In this document: positions 25,492 through 35,842 of the stretch, one piece after another
How positions within the stretch are numbered: the first letter of the stretch is position 1
Layout of the letters: each line of letters opens with the position of its first letter
Translations under genes and position numbers: made by a program
The notes under the pieces: generated by a model
Told to the model about the DNA's origin: nothing
What the model saw: only the letters and a program-made list of their open reading frames with translations
Databases searched by the model: none
DNA from: Artemisia argyi
Taxonomy: Eukaryota; Streptophyta; Magnoliopsida; Asterales; Asteraceae
Assembly (NCBI GenBank): GCA_030686995.1
Contig: CM060703.1
Span: 116,569,361 to 116,633,360 of the forward strand
Reading direction: 5' to 3'
DNA length: 64,000 nucleotides

Positions 25492-25708
25492 TGACGGCGT
25501 CAAGAGTAAGAAATTGACGGCGTCAAGAGTAAAGATCATGACGACCCAGTACAGAAATGAAGGCGTCACAAAGTAGAGCGTCAAGAGTTAAATGTGTGAC
25601 GGCCTGCAAATATGGAATACATGATGGCGTCAGATGTAGATCAAGGCAGTCTGAGGGTTATTTTGGCGGCGAGAGGACGGCGTCACCCATTTGTTCTTGA
25701 CGCCGTCA
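25492..25708. promoter_or_regulatory. TGACGGCGTCA array in B 5' LTR
   Basis: Sites at 25492, 25515, 25558 (TGAAGGCGTCA), 25622 (TGATGGCGTCA), 25675 (GGACGGCGTCA) and 25698 (TGACGCCGTCA), plus half-sites TGACG or GCGTCA at 25539, 25577 and 25597. The TATA box at 25720-25729 (CTATATATAG) follows directly. TGACG is the known half-site of plant TGA-type bZIP factors, so an enhancer role in U3 is inferred. It is matched in the C and D LTRs. Confidence 0.7.
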
Positions 25709-25719
25709 GCCTCTAATAT

Positions 25720-25729
25720 CTATATATAG
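25720..25729 (+). promoter_or_regulatory. TATA box, B 5' LTR
   Basis: CTATATATAG, 12 bases after the last array site. Same arrangement at 27038-27047 (C), 41487-41496 (B 3' LTR) and 47812-47820 (D). Confidence 0.65.
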
Positions 25730-26602
25730 TTTTCTAATTTTCATTCGTTAAAGAGGAACAAGTTTTGGGGAAACCCTAAGGCCGAACCATATACGAATTT
25801 TACAGCCTTTCAAGGGTTTTCAACCCTTGAATGCTTACATGTGCTATTGAGATAAGTGTTCTTTTAATTCAATCAATATGTCTATGTGTTGGTTGTCTAT
25901 ATCTTGTTCTTGTCTTGATTCCACCATGCTAGGCTAGATTTATCTTGTGTTTGCTTAGATCTAATGAAACCTAGATGTTGATTATGTGTTGATTACTTGT
26001 TTATGGTTGTATTGGATGAATGATTTCAATGTTAGGCTTAAGAAAACTGGCAGATATCCAAATGGTAACATGCTTGAACGTCTTAGGAAACATGAACCGA
26101 TGTGTACTAGGTTTTATTGGTTGTATTTAATGCATGAGTAAATTCTAATGATCCCATGTTAGAAGCTTCTTGCAGGCTCGACATAGGAGTGAAGTAGGCA
26201 CTCATAGGATTGGGGAAGTAAGTACGCCACCCCATGAATGGTATTAAGGAATACAATCCGTCATCCACGCAACTATAACAAGTAATTAACGTGTAAAAGA
26301 TATCTAGGGAGTAGTGAAATCTAAGTAAACACATTTCTCCACTTATTGCTCACAACCTTAGTATAATTAGTTTATTTTCATCTTTAGTATTTTATTTTGA
26401 TCGCATCTTAGTATTAGGTTAGTTGACTAGCAACTAATTCCGCCAAATCCTTCAAACCCGAGATATTTACTTGCTTTCTAAAAAATGTAAAAATATAAAA
26501 AGAATCATCCCTCATCTCTAGAACTAGTATTTAGGTTTTCTAATCCTAGCGACACTATTCCTAGCTGAACGATCAATCCCCTGGTACTTGTCACTATACT
26601 AT

Positions 26603-28015
26603 TGATGAGGCGAAAAATGAACCACTTTTAGGGGGTCATTTAAGCCCGGAATTGAATTTATTTGATCAAATATTGCCCTAAATCGTTCCTTTTGTGATTT
26701 TAGGTACTTTGGGAGTGAAATCTGGAAAAGAAGGCATTTTGGACGTTGTTGGAGCATAAAAGTGAAGAAAACGGCAAAGTCTCAATTTTCCAAGCTGGGA
26801 ACAGTAGATGACGGCGTCAAGAGTAACTTTTTGACGGCGTCAAGAGTAATTTTTATGACGACCCAATACAGAAATGACGGCGTCACAAGGTAGAGCGTCA
26901 AAAGTAAAATGCGTGACGGCCTGGAAACACTTAACAATTGACGGCGCCAGAAGTAGATCAAGGCAGTCCGAGAAGAATTTTGGCGGCGAGATGACGGCGT
27001 CACCAATTTGGTCTTGACGCCGTCAGCCCCTATTTCCTATATATAGTTTTCTAATTTTTACACATTAAAAGGGAGGAAGTTTTGGAGAAACCCTAAGGCC
27101 GAACTTAGTACAAATTTTACAGGTTTTTCAAGGGTTCTCAGCCCTTGAACCCTTTCATGTGTAATTGAGATAAGTTTTCTTTTAATTCAATCAATATGTC
27201 TATGTGTTGGTTGTCTATATCTTGTTCTTGTCTTAATTCCATCATGCTAGGCTAGATCTATCTTGTGTTTGCTTGGATCTAATGAAACCTAGATGTTAAT
27301 TATGTGTTGATTACTTGTTTATGGTTGTATTGGATGAATGATTTCGATGTTAGGCTTAAGAAAACTGGCAGATCTCCAAATGGTAACATGCTTGAACGTC
27401 TTAGGAAACATGAACCGATGTGCACTAGGTTTTATTGGTTATATTTAATGCATGAGTAAATTCTAATGATCCCATGTTAGGAGCTTCTTAGCCGGCTCGA
27501 CATAGGAGTGAAGTAGGTACTCATAGGATTGGGGAAGTAAGTGCGCCACCCCATGAATGGTATTAAGGAATACAATCCGTCATCCACGCAACTATAACAA
27601 GTAATTAACGTGTAAAAGATGTCTAGGGAGTAGTGAAATCTAAGTAAACACATTTTCTCCACTTATTGCTCACAACCTTAGTATAATTTAGTTTTATTTT
27701 CATTTCTAGCATTTTATTTTGATTGCATCTTAGTATTGGGTTAGTTGACTAGCAACTAATTCCGCCCAAATCCTTAAAACCCGAGATTTTTACTTGCTTT
27801 CTAAAAAATATAAAAATACACAAAGAATCATCCATCATCTTTAGCACTAGTAATTAGGTTTACTAATCCTAGCGACACTATTCCTAGCTGAACGATCAAT
27901 CCCCCGGTACTTGTCACTATACTATACTACAACGATCAGGTACACTGCCTGGTGGGGGTTGTAAGCTTCTCGAGATCCCTCGAGAGGTAAAGCCTGGTGT
28001 GATTCCCACGTATCA
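26603..28015 (+). mobile_element. Element C, 5' LTR
   Basis: 1413 bp, TGATGAGGCG to CGTATCA. It carries the TGACGGCGTCA array (26809-27025, sites at 26809, 26832, 26875 and 27015, with half-sites between) and the TATA box CTATATATAG (27038-27047). Frames at 26107-26334, 26782-27006 and 27477-27662 lie within this LTR type and recur in each copy; not genes. Confidence 0.92.
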
Positions 28016-28021
28016 AGTTTT

Positions 28022-28040
28022 TGGCGCTGCAGCCCGGGGA
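28022..28040 (+). other. Primer binding site, element C
   Basis: TGGCGCTGCAGCCCGGGGA, an altered form of the tRNA-Asp complement used by Athila elements (TGGCGCCGTTGCCGGGGA). It has an extra base and mismatches in the middle. Confidence 0.75.
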
Positions 28041-28193
28041 ATAGTTATTGTCTTGGTTAGGATTTCTTTTTGTTAGGTCTACTTGCTAGATTCCTTTCTA
28101 GTAAGATTTTATTTTTATTTTTTAGGTTTCTTTAGTCTAGTTATTGTCTTAATTCTTTGTGTCTTTGTTCGTAACTCTTCACCACCCGACATC

Positions 28194-29584
28194 ATGGACA
28201 ACGGGAACATCTTTGAACCCGTCATCCAACCACAACAAAACCCACCACTATAACCCCTTAGGCCCCGAACCTTAGGAGAATATTCCCGACCTAGCCACCA
28301 AGGCTACCGAAACACCATTGAGCTCACTGGAGCCAATGTGACCCCCTTGTGATCCGACACCATCCGGTTGGTGCAAAGCGGATGTGCATTCCATGGACTT
28401 CGTTCCGAAGATCCAAATCAACATCTTAAGGACTTCCTTAAAATCGTAGATTCCATAGACCTAGATGTTGCAACTAGAGAGACTACCCGATTACGCCTAT
28501 TCCAATTCTCTCTACGGGATCAAGCTAGTCAATGGCTTGAGCGTTTACCCGCGGGATCCATCACCACATGGGATGATCTCACCACTTGTTTCCTTGCTCA
28601 ATTCTTCCCACCGGGGAGAACTACCAAGCTTAGAAATGACATCTTGATGTTCCAACAACATCAAAATGAAACCTTTTATGAAGCATGGACTCGATATAAA
28701 GACCTGCTCTGAAAAGTCCCTCATCATGGCATCGAACCATGGCTCCAGATTCAAATCTTTTACGATAAAGTTGACTATCAAACAAGGAGAGCCATTGATT
28801 GCGAAGCCAAGGGCAGGCTAAACAGACTTAACATTGACGAATGCTGGAAAGTTCTTGAGGGGTTGGCACAATACGAAGAAGAAGGATGGGAGGACCCGAT
28901 GTTTCCAAGCAAGGGAAAACTTGACTACGCACACGCCACCCAAGAACAGTTATTAGGAAGCATCGAGAAGCAGGTAAAAGAATTAATGAGTATTGAGAAA
29001 CCTGCTGCTGAAACCATGTGGAATCCTAATTTACATAGGAATGCGGTTATCGACCCTAATTTTCCTGAACGTTCATGACAAGAGGAATTCGAAGGGATAA
29101 TGGTAACCTTCATGGATAATCAGGAAAAACAAATCCAGCACCTAGAAGCACGCATGGAAAGCACTCACAAAGCTTTTATGAATTTAGCAGACCAATTCAT
29201 ATCAAGGGTCAAAGAAGAGATCAAAGAAAATTCCTTACCTAGAAATATCGAAAAAGTCTTCGAGTTTCAACTCCTTTGGCGTTTGACCAAGAGGATAGCG
29301 AGAAATTTTCCCCAAGTGCTTCACCTTTAACCACCTCCCGTTCTTGTGAGCATCCCCAGGAAGAGAAGAATTCGCAATTCCATAACATTTTCGTTGGATA
29401 CTTGCGAACCACACTCCCAAACTTATGCAAGAGACGTTCTTTTGGTTTTAAACCCGGTGTGAAGAGGTTGTACCTCAAAAACACCACTGATTTGAAACCC
29501 TCCATGGAACAACATCTCTTTGTACACACCGGTGACCCGTGCGAAGGTTACAACTTAGCTAAAACATCACCAAATCCCTTCTAA
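28194..29584 (+). pseudogene. gag: Athila-type gag, broken (element C)
   Basis: The frame opens at ATG 28194 (MDNGNIFEP) and shows the gag core SGCAFHGLRSEDPNQHLKDF, FSLRDQASQWLERLPAGS and FFPPGRTTKLRNDILMFQQ. In-frame stops lie at 28251 (TAA), 28350 (TGA), 28710 (TGA) and 29076 (TGA). Past these it continues with a coiled-coil-like stretch (MDNQEKQIQHLEARMEST) and then slips frame near 29276 to a tail ending at 29584. No zinc knuckle was recognised. Gag forms the particle and binds RNA; this copy cannot make full-length protein. The element must have used Gag from elsewhere, or the stops arose after insertion. Compare B at 35843. Confidence 0.85.
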
Positions 29585-30347
29585 AACCTCACCTCTTTCC
29601 GTGACAGTAATGAAACGTTCGACCCTGGTGGACTTCACTAACGGAATAGCTACTCATGGTTTTACTTATGTTTAGCTATTCACACAAAGTGCAGGGACTA
29701 AATGTGGAATTACTCCATTTCTCACTTCACACGGACATTTGACGGCGTCAGATATTAACTCTTGATGCCGTCACCTCGCTAAATCAGCAATATTAACCCA
29801 AATCCAATCACTTTCAACCCATACCCCACAATTCTCACCCAAAGTGCATCTCCACCCTTCAATTGGACGTCTTCTGCAACCAATCTTCACTCGGTAAGTA
29901 GTTTTTCTTCACTCTTTTTTGATCAATTGTCCGTAGGATCAATCAATCTCGAAAACCCCTTTCACCCGAAATCCCAATTTTGACCCATCATTAACAAATC
30001 GTAATGCCATCCATTTGGTGATTTGTAAACATAGGGTTATCCTTTGATGATGTTATCCCACTCGAATCATGCGTTAGTTTAGGAAAAGCACTCATGCCAC
30101 GGATTTTTTGACCCCCCCACCCATGTTTTCTGATTAAAGGAGCGTTTGGGTAATGGGTTAAGAGTTTGAAAATTGATTTTTCCCTCGCAATTGCATGATT
30201 CGGATTCTGCTAGGTCTGACGGCGTCAGGACCTTCTTCCTGACGGCGTCAGGACCTTCTCCCTGACGACGTCGGATGTGTCTGACAGCAAGAATCAATAA
30301 AATTCTCATTCTAATTGTTTTCGTTCACTCTATCTTTTTCCAGGAAA
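29585..30347 (+). other. C mid-region in place of pol
   Basis: About 760 bp, non-coding, where a full Athila would carry protease to integrase. It contains TGACGGCGTCA-type sites at 29740, 29763 (TGATGCCGTCA), 30218, 30240 and 30263 (TGACGACGTCG). A pyrimidine-rich tract ending TTTTTCCAG at 30335-30343 looks like a splice acceptor just before the ORF1 start. Confidence 0.55.
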
Positions 30348-31642
30348 ATGAGCAAGCGATCTCGCCAACATCGTGGCAGCTCTTCTAGGTCACAAAGAAT
30401 TAACTATGGAGAATTGGTCCATAGTTGGATCGAGTTTGACACTGTTGGCGCCACCACCAAGTATGCAGAACTTTGTAACCACCATATTGATGCTGGGGCT
30501 GTGGTTGATTGGGAGTTTCTTAGGTCCCAAGGGTTGGAAGCTGCATTTTTGGAGAGGATCCACACTGATGGGTTTGCAGGTCCTCAATGGGAGAGGTTGT
30601 TTAGGATTAGGGAGACGGTGTATAGTGAGTTGGTGAGGGAGTTCTTTGCGACCTTCCATTTTGAACAGGCTGAGGCTAGGACGGATATGGGGGGCACCAC
30701 TATCTATTTTAGGCTTGGAGGGGAAGTGCGATCATGCTCGGTCACTGAGTTTGGTTGGAGGATCGGGTTGTATACTAGGGAGGAGGCGGTTGATGGAGGT
30801 TTTATGCAGAGATTGTTGAATGGGGAGACTCAGAGGAGTGATATGAGGTGTGTCACTTTTTGGCCGACCATTGGAGACGGGGTTTACACCTCGACTACTG
30901 GGGTTGCATCCATTAGGGACCCCATAGTTAGGTTGGTACACAGATGCGTCACATACAGTCTGTCAGGACGTTATGGCACTACTCACCGTGTCACTGCTTC
31001 AGATCTTTTCTACCTGTACACCATCTTTTCAGCGGATGTCTACTGCAACATCCCATTTTGGGTAGCTAGTTATTTGAGGACCAGTGTGGGTGAGAGGGAT
31101 ATCGATAAGGTGTATGGGGGGATGTTCGTGACCCGGTTGGCTCGTTCCTATGATCTTCTTACTCCTCCGATCATGGGGTACTTGAGCGACTGTGGGGCCT
31201 GTAGGGTAGTGAGGGCTAAATCCCTCAGGCAGATGAGCATTGTGATGCTAGAGAGGAATGGGACCTATAACTGGTATGAGGCAGGGGGCCTGATGACGAG
31301 GATGATGCTGATGATGAGGTAGGGCCCCAACAGCATCAGTTCCAGGGTTATGAGGAGGGGACAGCTGACTACTACCGACACATGAGTCGGGGAGACTGGC
31401 AGGCACACCAGGGTGCCTGGATGGGTCAGATGGACGCATGGCGGACCACCACTGATCAGCGCTTTGACTGGATGTATGATCACACCATCCGCCAGATGCA
31501 ACATCTCTCCACCCGTGATCAGCTTGAGCCTCACCTGCAAATTGACCCATTCCCCGGCCATGAGACTGACTACCTTCCCTACGGGTACACCGGACACCTC
31601 CCTCTAGGCTATGACTACCGTTTCGGTCCTCCTCCCCAGTGA
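30348..31642 (+). pseudogene. Athila ORF1 (env-position protein), one frameshift
   Basis: A long frame from MSKRSRQHRG, open from 30315 to 31322. Segments such as INYGELVHSWIEF, YFRLGGEVRSCSVTEFGWRIGLYT, CVTFWPTIGDGVY and LRTSVGERDIDKVYGG recall the ATHILA ORF-1 family (Pfam, from memory), found after pol in Athila and once suggested to be envelope-like. The frame ends early at 31322. A second frame (31382-31642, with HMSRGDWQAHQGAWMGQMDAW) continues the protein's acidic linker and tail, so a one-base slip in the G-run 31284-31288 is likely. The ATG is 5 bases after a splice-acceptor-like TTTTTCCAG, which fits expression from a spliced RNA. Its function is unknown. No signal peptide or clear membrane span is seen. 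Confidence 0.75.
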
Positions 31643-34227
31643 TCTCTTTTGATATCTGTTATTTATGAATAATTCATTGATGGTTGTGTAATTTGAAACA
31701 ATTGATCTTGTAATAGTTTAGGATGTGGCCTCTGTTGGCCTTGAACAATTTTATTTTCATGTTTACGTTTACTTGAAATAATTGAATGTGCTTGTGGTGA
31801 CATTCTTCATTTTGTGTGATTTTATTTGATTGTTTGTTTGTTATTTGCTTCCGTATGCATGCTTTATTTTTATTGTTGGTAGATCATGTTTCTCAATTAA
31901 AAGGTGGAAATACTTTACTTTGTTGTTTTGACCTAGTCTTAACTCCACCTAAAGGTATTTTTGCAAAAGATAAGTGTAAGGGGAAACCCCAAATATGTTT
32001 TTAAGAAACAAACCGATCATGATTCTCCACAATATTAAATGAACATGTATATTCGTATTTGTTAGAGTCAAATGCTTGTATTGAGTCATAATGAAGTTTT
32101 GCAGGATTTTCCAGGAAGTAGGACCAAGTTTTTCCAGAAATTTTCCGGAAACTTAACATAAGAATTTCTGTAGGTCAATCCTGACGGCGTCATGAGTTTA
32201 CTCTTGACGGCGTCACGGGTAAAAATCTGGAAATTTTACCGGTTTTGTTTTTCTAACGGAGTCTTAAAGTTTTTTGTTGAATTATTAAATTTTATAATCT
32301 CCAGGAAATCTGCAAACTTCATTCCACAAGCATTATATCTTACTTTGTTTTCTAGGATTTAGAAACTTATATAGGATGCCGCCGATTTTATGCGAGGTTG
32401 TCTTGTTTGTTTTCTCAGGATCTACAGGTTATGTATGACAAGAAGATGATTTATATTCTGGAAGGGAAGCTTTGATTGTTCATTTTCTTGGAGGAAGATT
32501 TAACCTGACCACCTTATTATCCATACCGAGCGAATCAGGGGAGTATTTGATTTCATTCTTTTTACTTATTTAACTTTTACATTCTTTACTTGAACATTGG
32601 GGACAATGTTCATCTTAAGTGTAAGGGGAGGGTAAAATGATGATACCTTACAAATACACTTTCGCCTAAGTTTGCTTTGTTTAATGGTAGGTGTGTAATA
32701 AAACTATGAGAAACACTTGTTAGTGCAATTTTAGCGCCAAATTTAAATTTTTTTACAACATTTAGGAGTGAAACTTTAGCCATTGCAAGCGTCTCATGGA
32801 TAGGAGATTATATGACTAGCACATAACCGTATATTCAGAAAACTTTTCCACCCAAATATGTGAGGTTCGCCTTTAGATTTGATAGGAAAAGCATTTACTA
32901 TTAGTGCTTATGAGTGTACCGGTAGCATTTAGATTCTAGAACTTGCGTTAGTGATGCATCCCGAGACCGCTAGTGAGACTACATTCGTGTGGTAGGATTT
33001 ACTACATGATAAGAGGCATTAGGATCACCCTTGTGTTAAACCCGTATTATAATTTCTTGACCATTTAAGTCATATTGCTTGACTACTTAAGTCAACTAAT
33101 TTTTCCCACACCCTTAGCGTTGTACTCATTTTTAGTACACGAAACCCCTAGTACACCCCTCCGAGCCTATCTTTTCGTTTCTAACTTTAAGCATTTTACT
33201 TAAAGGAAGAATTTGTTACACCCCACTTAAATGTACACCCAAATCGCCTTAGCCTTCCGTGTATGCACTCATCTTTAGTGCATTATTGTTATTTGTTAAA
33301 CCCTAAGTTAACTATCTAATTGATTACATGGTTGCTAAGTCGAGTCATATCCTTGTACATATTGTTTTGGGACGATTGGGACTCATGGGTAAAGTACTTA
33401 TTTATGGAGTAATGGGGAAGAACATCATTTATTACCCCCATATGTACATTAATCTTAAAAGTGCTCCAAGTGTTTTGATTTTCTTAATTCGAGTCATTAA
33501 ATTAGTTTATTGTAAAGTATGTCAAAATTCAAGCGTAAGGGGAATGTTCATTCCTTATGATGTATTATTTTGGATGGTAGGGTAAGAGTGTATTCAAAAA
33601 AAAAAAAAAAAAAAAAAAAAAATCGAAAAAATCAAAAAAACGAAAAAAAAAAAAAAAAAAAGGAAAAGGGAAAAACATACGGACTACCATACCTTTTTAT
33701 TCTATATTTATTTTATGTTTTTGTTATTTTTCATTTATTAGCTTAAGTCGAGTCTAGTCTCGGCTTAGCAACGCCATGTTGAACATGTAATTAACCAAGA
33801 TTGTTAACTCGCCACCAGTAAAGACTGCCTATATCCAACAAAACCGTGTATTTCATATCCCTACACCTAACGTTACAACCCTTTAAAAGACCTCTTTGAT
33901 AGTTTATCCTAGGTGCTTACGCCATGTGGTGGAGGTTTGATCCTTTCCCAAGCCTATGGTAATCTATTTTGCTATGACAGGTAGTGAGAGATATCTTCCG
34001 TTTCCATATTGTAATTTATACTTTATTACACCCGAGAGATGTGAGTATCTAAACACTATTTGTGAGGTGCTAGCGTATGACCTCCGTGCTTGTCTTTGGT
34101 CTTTTGTAGAACGATTATTTGTTGTAATTACTTTTATATTAGTTTTAAATGACCCCTAACTTGTATTTTGAGTAGAATAAAAGCGCATTTGCTTGAGGAC
34201 AAGCAAATCTCAAGTGTAAGGGTATAT
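31643..34227 (+). other. C 3' non-coding region
   Basis: About 2.6 kb without a convincing gene; homologous to 38650-41052 of B and partly to D. The PPT-like word AAGTGTAAGGGG (or near-match) occurs at 31972, 32617, 33531 and 34212; the last abuts the 3' LTR. Perfect hairpins precede two of them (32591-32612 and 34187-34208). Two TGACGGCGTCA sites lie at 32182 and 32205. An A-rich tract begins with 27 A at 33596-33622. Frames at 31816, 33328 and 33956 recur in B but contain no known domain; I doubt they are genes. Confidence 0.65.
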
Positions 34228-35576
34228 GATGAGGCGAAAAATGAACCACTTTTAGGGGGTCATTTATGCCTGGAATTGAATTTATTTGATCAAATATTGC
34301 CCTAAATCGTTCCTTTTGTGATTTTAGATACTTTGGGAGTGAAATCTGGAAAAGAAGGCATTTGGACATTTTTGGAGCATAAAAGTGAAGAAAACGGGAA
34401 AGTCTCAATTTTCCAAGCTGGGAACAGTAGGTAACGGCGTCAAGAGTAACTTTTTAACGGCGTCAAGAGTAATTTTTATGAAGACCCAGTACAGAAATGA
34501 CGGCGTCACAAGGTAGAGCGTCAAGAGTAAAATGCGTGACGGCCTGGAAACACATAACACTTGACGGCGTTAGAAGTAGATCAAGGCAGTCCGAGAAGAA
34601 TTTTGGCGGCGAGATGACGGAGTCACCAAAAGGGAGGAGGTTTTGAAGAAACCCTAAGGCCGAACTTAGTATGAATTTTACAGATTTTTCAAGGGTTCTC
34701 AGCCCTTGAACCGTTTCATGTGTAATTGAGATAAGTGTTCTTTTAATTCAATCAATATGTCTATGTGTTCGTTGTCTATATCTTGTTCTTGTCTTAATTC
34801 CATCATGCTAGGCTAGATCTATCTTGTGTTTGCTTGGATCTAATGAAACCTAGATGTTAATTATGTGTTGATTACTTGTTTATGGTTGTATTGGATGAAT
34901 GATTTCAATGTTAGGCTTAAGAAAACTGGCAGATCTCCAAATGGTAACATGCTTGAACATCTTAGGAAACATGAACCGATGTGCACTAGGTTTTATTGGT
35001 TATATTTAATGCATGAGTAAATTCTAATGATCCCATGTTAGGAGCTTCTTAGCCGGCTCGACATAGGAGTGAAGTAGGCACTCATAGGATTGGGGAAGTA
35101 AGTGCGCCACCCCATGAATGGTATTAAGGAATACAATCCGTCATCCACGCAACTATAACAAGTAATTAACGTGTAAAAGATGTCTAGGGAGTAGTGAAAT
35201 CTAAGTAAACACATTTTCTCCACTTATTGCTCACAACCTTAGTATAATTTAGTTTTATTTTCATTTCTAGCATTTTATTTTGATTGCATCTTAGTATTGG
35301 GTTAGTTGACTAGCAACTAATTCCTCGCAAATCCTTAAAACCCGAGATTTTTACTTGCTTTCTAAAAAATATAAAAATACAAAAAGAATCATCCATCATC
35401 TTTAGCACTAGTAATTAGGTTTTCTAATCCTAGCGACACTATTCCTAGCTGAACGATCAATCCCCCGGTACTTGTCACTATACTATACTACAAAGATCAG
35501 GTACACTGCCTGGTGGGGGTTGTAAGCTTCTCGAGATCCCTCGAGAGGTAAAGCCTGGTGCGATTCCCACGTATCA
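34228..35576 (+). mobile_element. Element C, 3' LTR with promoter deletion
   Basis: 1349 bp. Relative to the 5' LTR it lacks about 61 bp (27006-27066 equivalent; junction near 34629) that include the last TGACGCCGTCA site and the TATA box. Several array sites are mutated (TAACGGCGTCA, TGACGGCGTTA, TGACGGAGTCA). Confidence 0.9.
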
Positions 35577-35581
35577 ACTAT

Positions 35582-35671
35582 ACTACAACGATCAGGTACA
35601 CTGCCTGGTGGGGGTTGTAAGCTTCTCGAGATCCCTCGAGTGGTAAAGCCTGGTGCAATCCCTACGCATCA
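35582..35671 (+). mobile_element. Element B, 5' LTR, last 90 bp
   Basis: Resumes at ACTACAACGATCAGG after C and its duplicated target, and ends CTACGCATCA. It looks like a tandem copy of C's LTR tail but is the displaced end of B's LTR. Confidence 0.9.
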
Positions 35672-35677
35672 AGTTTT

Positions 35678-35695
35678 TGGTGCCGCTGCCGGGGA
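35678..35695 (+). other. Primer binding site, element B
   Basis: TGGTGCCGCTGCCGGGGA, two mismatches from the tRNA-Asp complement typical of Athila. Six bases after the LTR end. Confidence 0.8.
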
Positions 35696-35842
35696 AATAG
35701 TTATTGTCTACGTTAGAATCTCTTTTTATTAGGTCTACTTGCTAGATTCATTTCTAGTAAGATTTTATTCTTATTTTTAGGTTCTCTTTAGTCTATCTTA
35801 TTTCTTTGTGTTTTTGTTCGTAACTCTTCACCACCCGACATC

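Larger units (their letters stand above)
25286..26602 (+). mobile_element. Element B, 5' LTR, first part
   Basis: Matches 41053-42369 and shares private variants with it (such as GATCCATTTTT and GAAGCAATTCGG) that C's LTRs lack. It ends in ACTAT, the duplicated target of C. Confidence 0.92.
26603..35576 (+). mobile_element. Element C: Athila-type with ORF1, pol-less
   Basis: Complete LTR element inside B's 5' LTR, target duplication ACTAT (26598-26602, 35577-35581). The intact sequence at 42360-42375 is the empty site. LTRs are 26603-28015 (1413 bp) and 34228-35576 (1349 bp, with a deletion). The interior has a tRNA-Asp-like primer site, a broken gag, an Athila ORF1 and a long 3' non-coding region. 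Protease, reverse transcriptase and integrase are absent. B and C are related across the LTR, gag and 3' region but differ in the middle. Confidence 0.92.

Noticed and set aside
26107..26334. Conserved LTR frame (also 27477-27662 and 35038-35223)
   Set aside because: Repeated only because it lies in the B/C LTR; antisense to the predicted transcript and without domain.
30348..31642. Envelope gene of an infectious retrovirus
   Set aside because: No signal peptide, membrane span or cleavage site is visible; the match is to plant Athila ORF1, whose envelope role is unproven.
33328..33585. Frames in the 3' regions of C, B and D (also 33956, 40090, 40782, 46508, 47055)
   Set aside because: They recur by homology of the non-coding 3' region; lengths and frames are not kept in D, so coding is unlikely.
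35577..35671. Apparent 92-bp tandem duplication of the C LTR tail
   Set aside because: It is the displaced end of B's 5' LTR after C inserted; the ACTAT duplication and the intact copy at 42360-42459 explain it.
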